From Metaclostridioides mangenotii (GTDB lineage: Bacteria; Bacillota; Clostridia; Peptostreptococcales; Peptostreptococcaceae), in assembly GCF_017873185.1 (NCBI RefSeq), contig NZ_JAGGJX010000009.1, positions 16,366 to 80,365 on the forward strand: a stretch of 64,000 bases of DNA. Reading direction: 5' to 3'. A program made the translations under genes and the position numbers. Positions 59,174 to 64,000 of the stretch are shown in pieces (the first letter of the stretch is position 1; every line of letters begins with the position of its first letter). Under the pieces are notes generated by a model, which worked only from the letters and a program-made list of their open reading frames with translations, made no database searches and was not told the origin of the DNA.

Positions 59174-61600
59174 ATGGAAAATACAAATAGAGTACTCCCT
59201 ATTGAGATAGCGGAGGAAATGAAAAAATCATATATTGATTATTCAATGAGTGTTATAGCTGGTCGTGCCCTTCCTGATGTAAGAGATGGATTAAAGCCAG
59301 TTCATAGAAGAATCCTTTATTCTATGAGTGAGTTAAACTTAACGCCAGATAAACCACATAGAAAATCAGCCCGTATCGTCGGGGACGTACTAGGTAAGTA
59401 CCATCCACACGGTGATAGTGCAGTTTACCTAGCAATGGTTAGAATGGCTCAAGATTTCTCAACTAGAGCGCTATTAGTAGATGGTCACGGTAACTTCGGT
59501 TCTGTAGATGGCGATTCTCCAGCCGCAATGCGTTACACTGAGGCTAGAATGAGTAAGCTTTCTTTAGAGCTTCTTAGAGATATAGATAAAGAGACTGTAG
59601 ATTTTGTAAATAACTTTGATGAATCGTTAAAAGAACCATCTGTACTTCCTGCTAGATATCCAAACTTATTAGTTAATGGATCTAATGGTATAGCGGTTGG
59701 TATGGCAACATCTATACCACCTCATAACTTAGGTGAAGTAATAGATGCAACTATTCATTTAATAGATAACCCTGAATGCTCAGTAGATGAATTGATACCT
59801 TTTGTACAAGGTCCAGATTTCCCTACTTCAGCAATTATAATGGGGAAAGAAAATATATCTCAAGCTTATCAAACTGGTAGAGGTAAGGTTAAGGTTAGAG
59901 CAAGAGCTATTATAGAAGAAAGAGCTAATGACAGACAGCAAATAGTTGTTACTGAAATTCCTTACCAAGTAAATAAAGCTAAACTTGTTGAAAGAATTGC
60001 CGAGCTAGTTAAAGAAAAGAAACTAGAAGGTATATCTGACCTTAGAGATGAGAGTAATAGAAATGGTATGAGAATAGTTATAGAGCTTAAGAGAGATGCA
60101 AATGCAAATATAGTTTTAAACAATCTATACAAACACTCTCAGATGGAAGATACATTTAGTATAATTATGCTTGCACTTGTAAATGGAGAGCCTAAAGTAC
60201 TAAACTTAAAGCAAATTCTTTATCATTACATTCAACATCAAAGAGATGTAGTTACTAGAAGAACTAAGTTTGAACTTAATAAAGCTGAAGCAAGAGCTCA
60301 TATATTAGAGGGATTGAAAATAGCTCTAGACAATATAGATGAGGTAATAAAATTAATAAGATCTTCTAAGACTGGTCAAGAAGCAAAAGCTGGTTTAATG
60401 GAGAGATTTAAACTTTCAGACATTCAAGCTCAAGCTATACTAGATATGAGACTTCAAAGACTTACTGGTTTAGAGAGAGATAAAATTGACGCTGAATATG
60501 AAGAGTTATTAAAAACTATAAATAGATTAAAAGAAATTCTTGCTAATGAAAGACTTCTTTTACAAATAATTAAAGATGAAATGACTGAAATAAAAACTAA
60601 ATATAGCGATGAGAGAAGAACTGAAATAGTTCATGCTGAAGGCGAAATAGATATGAGAGACCTAATAGACGATGAAGAAATCGCTATAACTCTTACACAT
60701 TTCGGTTATATTAAGAGACTTCCATCAGATACTTATAGAAGCCAAAAAAGAGGTGGAAGAGGTATATCTGCTATCACAACTAGAGATGAGGATTTCGTAA
60801 GACAGCTTGTAACTACTACTACTCATAGTAGACTTTTATTCTTTACAAATAGAGGTAGAGTATTCAAACTTGATGCTTACGAGATACCAGAAGGAAAGAG
60901 ACAAGCTAAAGGTACTGCTATAGTTAACTTACTTCAACTAGGACCTGGAGAGAAAATAGCTACACTTATTCCAATAGATGGCGATGATGAGAGCAAATAC
61001 TTATTATTTACTACTAAAAAAGGTATCGTAAAGAAAACTAAGAAGGATGAGTTTAAAAATATAAATAAATCTGGTCTTATTGCAATAGGCTTAAGAGATG
61101 ATGACGAGCTTATTGGAGTTAAAACTACAGATGGAAACCAAGATGTACTACTTGTTACTGAAAAGGCTATGTCTATTAGATTTAACGAAAATGATATAAG
61201 ACATATGGGTAGAACAGCTATGGGAGTTAAAGGTATAACTCTATCTAAAGGTGATATTGTAGTTTCTATGAATGTATGTAGCGAAGGAAATGATGTACTT
61301 GTTGTGAGTCAATATGGTTTCGGTAAGAGAACCGATATAGAGGAATACAGATCACAGATAAGATCCGGTAAAGGTATTAAGACTTACAATATTACAGAAA
61401 AAACAGGTACTATAATTGGAGCTGAAATGGTTAATGAAGATGATGAGATCATGATCATAAACTCTAACGGTGTTCTTATTAGATTAAAAGTTAATGAAAT
61501 TTCACTATTCGGAAGAGTTACAAGTGGAGTAAAACTAATAAAAACAAATGAAGAAGTAAATGTTGTATCTATCGCAAAAATAAATATTGATGAAGAATAG
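59174..61600 (+). CDS. gyrA: DNA gyrase subunit A
   Basis: GyrA cleaves and rejoins DNA; the active-site Tyr121 is in [10 protein letters not shown]. The quinolone region reads [20 protein letters not shown]: Ser82 is the usual residue, but residue 86, normally Asp or Glu, is Leu. The C-terminal beta-pinwheel has the GyrA box near SQKRGGRGI (about 520). The 808-residue length is normal. It follows gyrB by 20 bases. Confidence 0.98.
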   Translation: MENTNRVLPIEIAEEMKKSYIDYSMSVIAGRALPDVRDGLKPVHRRILYSMSELNLTPDKPHRKSARIVGDVLGKYHPHGDSAVYLAMVRMAQDFSTRALLVDGHGNFGSVDGDSPAAMRYTEARMSKLSLELLRDIDKETVDFVNNFDESLKEPSVLPARYPNLLVNGSNGIAVGMATSIPPHNLGEVIDATIHLIDNPECSVDELIPFVQGPDFPTSAIIMGKENISQAYQTGRGKVKVRARAIIEERANDRQQIVVTEIPYQVNKAKLVERIAELVKEKKLEGISDLRDESNRNGMRIVIELKRDANANIVLNNLYKHSQMEDTFSIIMLALVNGEPKVLNLKQILYHYIQHQRDVVTRRTKFELNKAEARAHILEGLKIALDNIDEVIKLIRSSKTGQEAKAGLMERFKLSDIQAQAILDMRLQRLTGLERDKIDAEYEELLKTINRLKEILANERLLLQIIKDEMTEIKTKYSDERRTEIVHAEGEIDMRDLIDDEEIAITLTHFGYIKRLPSDTYRSQKRGGRGISAITTRDEDFVRQLVTTTTHSRLLFFTNRGRVFKLDAYEIPEGKRQAKGTAIVNLLQLGPGEKIATLIPIDGDDESKYLLFTTKKGIVKKTKKDEFKNINKSGLIAIGLRDDDELIGVKTTDGNQDVLLVTEKAMSIRFNENDIRHMGRTAMGVKGITLSKGDIVVSMNVCSEGNDVLVVSQYGFGKRTDIEEYRSQIRSGKGIKTYNITEKTGTIIGAEMVNEDDEIMIINSNGVLIRLKVNEISLFGRVTSGVKLIKTNEEVNVVSIAKINIDEE

Positions 61601-61621
61601 GATGAAAATCCTATTCTTTTT
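61593..61621 (+). terminator. Terminator after gyrA
   Basis: An 11-bp stem (61593-61603 with 61608-61618) with a GAAA tetraloop and T5, including the gyrA stop codon. Confidence 0.9.
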
Positions 61622-61662
61622 GTTATAATATATTTAATAAAAACTAATTAGGAGGTACATGT

Positions 61663-61953
61663 ATGAGTAAAAACAATAAAAAAGGTGGAATTTTATTTCT
61701 AGGAGCCATCTTTGGATTTTTATTTGGTATATTCTTTGCACCAAAAAAAGGTATTGAACTTAGAAAAGACGCAAAAGTGAAGATAAAAGAAGTAAAAGAA
61801 AATCCTAAAGATGCTATTAAAGAAACTTACGATGAAGTAAAAGAAAAAATAACTAGCTTTGTCGACGATGGAGACGAGGATGAAGATATAAAGATTTCTG
61901 AAGAAGATATAGTAATAAGTAAAACTTTTAATAATGAGGGAGAGGTTAATTAA
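61663..61953 (+). CDS. YtxH-domain protein
   Basis: A 96-residue protein with an N-terminal membrane segment (about residues 8-26, GGILFLGAIFGFLFGIFFAP) followed by the APKKG turn and charged helices, the YtxH pattern. Bacillus ytxH belongs to a sigma-B-dependent stress operon with the DUF948 gene ytxG. Here it is followed by a DUF948 gene with a one-base overlap and then by rsbV-rsbW-sigB. AGGAGG precedes the ATG. Function is unknown. Confidence 0.85.
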   Translation: MSKNNKKGGILFLGAIFGFLFGIFFAPKKGIELRKDAKVKIKEVKENPKDAIKETYDEVKEKITSFVDDGDEDEDIKISEEDIVISKTFNNEGEVN

Positions 61954-62213
61954 TGAGTGCATGGGGATGGCAAATTGGCGCTGTATTAATCGGAGTTTCA
62001 ACTGTGATAGTAGCTGTGTACATAGCCAAACTATTAAATAGCCTAAATAAATCAGTCGAAAAAGTGTATAAGATAGTTGATCACAATGAAAGAAATATAG
62101 AAGATATAATAAAAAATGTGACATCTGTAAGTGATGACATTGAAAATATAAGTAGCTTTATCAGTAAATTAGTTGGACTTATTAATATTTTTAATGTAGT
62201 AAAAAAGAAATAA
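61953..62213 (+). CDS. DUF948 family protein
   Basis: An 86-residue protein with one membrane segment (about residues 6-27) and a coiled-coil-like C-terminal part. It resembles YtxG/DUF948 of Bacillus. Its ATG overlaps the ytxH-like gene's stop (TAATG). It lies 18 bases before rsbV and is probably part of the same transcript, suggesting a general-stress function. Confidence 0.82.
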   Translation: MSAWGWQIGAVLIGVSTVIVAVYIAKLLNSLNKSVEKVYKIVDHNERNIEDIIKNVTSVSDDIENISSFISKLVGLINIFNVVKKK

Positions 62214-62231
62214 GATAATAGGAGGATTTAT

Positions 62232-62549
62232 ATGTCTATAGGAATTGATTCTAGACTTGATTCTACAAAAGAGTTTTGGGAAATATCGCTAGAAGGTGAG
62301 TTAGATATTTCTAGTGCTGATAAATTAAAAGAGAACTTACACAGTTTATTGGAAAAGAGTATGTTAGATATGAAAATTAATCTGAAAGAATTAGATTACA
62401 TAGACTCTACAGGTCTTGGTGTTATGATTGGAGTATTGAAAAAACTTAAACTAAATGACAAACAAATATATATATCCAATCCTAAAAGCAATGTAAAAAA
62501 GATTTTCACAATAACAGGTCTGGATAAAATATTTAAATTGGAGGGATAG
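62232..62549 (+). CDS. rsbV: Anti-anti-sigma factor RsbV
   Basis: RsbV releases sigma B from RsbW when unphosphorylated. The 105-residue STAS-domain protein has the phosphorylatable serine in YIDSTGLGVMIGVLK near residue 57. AGGAGG precedes the ATG. It begins the compact rsbV-rsbW-sigB run, which lacks the upstream stressosome genes rsbR/S/T in this window. Confidence 0.95.
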   Translation: MSIGIDSRLDSTKEFWEISLEGELDISSADKLKENLHSLLEKSMLDMKINLKELDYIDSTGLGVMIGVLKKLKLNDKQIYISNPKSNVKKIFTITGLDKIFKLEG

Positions 62550-62552
62550 AAC

Positions 62553-62960
62553 TTGACTTGTGATACTATAAAAATGGAAATCTCTACGAATCCAGACTAC
62601 GTAGGTATAATAAGATTAGCTACGTCTGGTGTGGCTAATAAAGTAGGTTTTTCAGTTGATGAAATAGAAGATATTAAAGTTGCCGTGTCAGAAGCATGTA
62701 CAAATGCAATAAGACACAGTGAGGTTAATTACTTTTTAATTGAGTTTAAATTATTAAAAAATGGATTATGTATCGAAATTAAAGATCAAGGCAAGGGGTA
62801 CGACATAGATTCTATTGAAGCTGTTGATTTATCCAATCCAAAAGAAGGAGGGCTTGGTATTTATATAATCAAGACACTTATGGATGAAGTTGAAATAGAC
62901 TCTGGAGATGGAAAAGGTACAATTATAAAAATGACTAAGTATTTAGGAGTTGATATTTAA
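62553..62960 (+). CDS. rsbW: Anti-sigma-B kinase RsbW
   Basis: RsbW binds sigma B and phosphorylates RsbV. The GHKL ATPase motifs are present: VAVSEACTNAIRHS, EIKDQGKGYD and GGLGIYIIKTLMDE. The start is TTG at 62553, eight bases after GGAGG, and no alternative ATG fits. The stop overlaps the sigB ATG by one base (TAATG). The 135-residue length is normal. Confidence 0.95.
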   Translation: MTCDTIKMEISTNPDYVGIIRLATSGVANKVGFSVDEIEDIKVAVSEACTNAIRHSEVNYFLIEFKLLKNGLCIEIKDQGKGYDIDSIEAVDLSNPKEGGLGIYIIKTLMDEVEIDSGDGKGTIIKMTKYLGVDI

Positions 62961-63736
62961 TGAAAAATGTAGCTAATGCTACAAACTACTTAAATATGGA
63001 TACGAAAGAGCTTTTTAAATTATATAAAGATAGCAGAAATAGAGAAATTAGAAATATATTGGTTGAAAAATACCTATATTTAGCTAGGCTATTGTCTAAA
63101 AAGTATGCTAACAAAGGTGTAGAATACGAAGATATATATCAAGTTGCTTCATTGGCCTTGATTTATGCTATCGATAGATATGATATAGATAAAGGTTTTG
63201 AATTCTCTAGTTTTGCGACTCCTACAATAGTTGGTGAAATAAAAAAATATTTTAGAGATAAAGTATGGGCGCTAAGAGTACCAAGAAGAATTCAAGAATT
63301 AAATAAAAAAATTAGTGAAGCAAGAATTAAGCTCGAGCAAGAAAATAAAAAATATCCTAAAGTAAAAGATATAGCTGATTATATTGGTTGCACTCAAGAA
63401 GAAGTGCTAGAAGCAATGGAAGCTTCATATGGGTATCAACCCATGTCTCTTGATTCTTCAAGTAAAGATGACTCTGATGATAAAGACATCACACTTATAG
63501 ATAGAATAGGTAAAGAAGATATAGACTTTAGCAATATAGAGTATAATGACTACATTAATAAATTCATGGATACTCTAAATGAGCTTGAACTTAAAATATT
63601 TAAAGATAGATATTTTGAAGAGAAAACTCAGTCTAGTATAGCTAAAGAGCTTGAAATATCTCAAATGTCGGTTTCGAGACTTGAGAAAAAAGTAATAGAT
63701 AAACTAAAAAAAGATTATAAAAAAAATTATTATTAA
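62960..63736 (+). CDS. sigB: RNA polymerase sigma factor SigB
   Basis: SigB directs the general stress regulon. The 258-residue protein contains region 2 (DIYQVASLALIYAIDRYD and FSSFATPTIVGEIKKYFRD, about 55-100), region 3 and region 4 with TQSSIAKELEISQMSVSRLE near 225. The partner-switch order rsbV-rsbW-sigB is as in C. difficile, where it also lies beside the first rRNA operon. The rRNA promoter begins 8 bases after its stop. Confidence 0.95.
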   Translation: MKNVANATNYLNMDTKELFKLYKDSRNREIRNILVEKYLYLARLLSKKYANKGVEYEDIYQVASLALIYAIDRYDIDKGFEFSSFATPTIVGEIKKYFRDKVWALRVPRRIQELNKKISEARIKLEQENKKYPKVKDIADYIGCTQEEVLEAMEASYGYQPMSLDSSSKDDSDDKDITLIDRIGKEDIDFSNIEYNDYINKFMDTLNELELKIFKDRYFEEKTQSSIAKELEISQMSVSRLEKKVIDKLKKDYKKNYY

Positions 63737-63744
63737 AAAAAGTG

Positions 63745-63773
63745 TTGACATGTTCTTTTGTGCGTAGTATAGT
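63745..63773 (+). promoter_or_regulatory. rRNA operon promoter
   Basis: TTGACA (63745-63750) and TATAGT (63768-63773) are 17 bases apart. The start would be near 63780, giving about 175 bases of leader before 16S. A 13-bp inverted repeat spans it. Confidence 0.85.
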
Positions 63774-63817
63774 ATTACTTGTAGCAAGTGACCACGAGGT
63801 CGCAGCACAAAAGAACA
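63751..63817. repeat. 13-bp inverted repeat bracketing the rRNA promoter
   Basis: TGTTCTTTTGTGC (63751-63763, between -35 and -10) is the exact reverse complement of GCACAAAAGAACA (63805-63817, in the leader). The 41-base interval holds the -10, the start point and a small GACC-ACGA-GGTC hairpin. Confidence 0.8.
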
Positions 63818-63955
63818 AACAACATTTAAACAAATAAGTGTTAAAAGAAAAAGAACATTGAAAATTAAACAGTAGGTTAATTTATAAGAAAACAAGAAAC
63901 AAACTATATAAAGCCAGATATTAAAGATAACGATAGTATCTGAGCAGGTCAAATT

Positions 63956-64000
<45 letters not shown>

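Noticed and set aside
61720..62124. 134-codon minus-strand frame over the YtxH and DUF948 genes
   Set aside because: It is a shadow of two well-supported plus-strand genes with coupled starts.

Overview
The window is AT-rich, low-GC Gram-positive DNA centred on a replication origin. The order rpmH-rnpA-yidD-yidC-jag-mnmE-mnmG-rsmG-noc-soj-spo0J on one side and dnaA-dnaN-rlbA-recF-gyrB-gyrA-(YtxH, DUF948)-rsbV-rsbW-sigB-16S rRNA on the other matches the origin region of Clostridioides difficile as I remember it, and the proteins look clostridial (zinc-type S14, zinc-type Adk, ~140-aa S12, short YidC without a lipobox). A Peptostreptococcaceae bacterium is the best guess; genus and species cannot be fixed from sequence alone.

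Layout. Bases 1-33316, all on the minus strand, are one long ribosomal/RNA polymerase block read right to left: rpoB-rpoC, rpsL-rpsG-fusA-tuf, the S10/spc/alpha block from rpsJ to rplQ (with secY, adk, map, a KOW protein and infA inside), then a lone AAA ATPase, the ECF transporter module ecfA1-ecfA2-ecfT, truA, rplM and the start of rpsI. Bases 33317-41134 are accessory: an intergenic stretch rich in inverted repeats, a LOG-family hydrolase, a PLP aminotransferase, DUF951, DUF3343 and YedF (selenium/sulfur handling), an HTH-TPR regulator, a GerMN lipoprotein and a cysteine-desulfurase-like enzyme. Bases 41166-50277 hold spo0J, soj, noc, rsmG, mnmG, mnmE, jag, yidC, yidD, rnpA and rpmH. oriC is bipartite: DnaA-box clusters lie upstream of dnaA and between dnaA and dnaN, the latter with an unwinding element. 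From 50861 all major genes are on the plus strand: dnaA, dnaN, two tandem T-box riboswitches controlling homoserine dehydrogenase, rlbA, recF, gyrB, gyrA, two small membrane-associated genes, the sigma-B partner-switch operon, and an rRNA operon whose 16S gene begins at the right edge.

How it works together. Nearly all genes are transcribed away from oriC, co-directionally with replication. Initiation (dnaA, dnaN), supercoiling (gyrAB), origin segregation (soj/spo0J), nucleoid occlusion (noc), protein insertion (yidC/yidD/jag), tRNA modification (mnmE/mnmG/truA) and the translation/transcription machinery sit together at high gene dosage. Regulation visible in the DNA includes many consensus sigma-A promoters with 17-bp spacers, strong terminators, leader hairpins, T-boxes, a candidate Noc-binding site beside noc, and paired palindromes flanking the HTH-TPR regulator.

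Points deserving attention: tandem T-boxes before hom; the shared palindrome TATACATGTATA on both sides of the HTH-TPR gene; a 13-bp inverted repeat bracketing the rRNA promoter; nested inverted repeats between noc and soj; a leucine at the normally acidic quinolone position of GyrA; and rpoB lacking the usual rplJ-rplL upstream, which suggests a rearrangement about the origin. I found no CRISPR array, insertion sequence, prophage or tRNA gene. No clearly new multi-gene system was recognised; the best candidates for new biology are regulatory.
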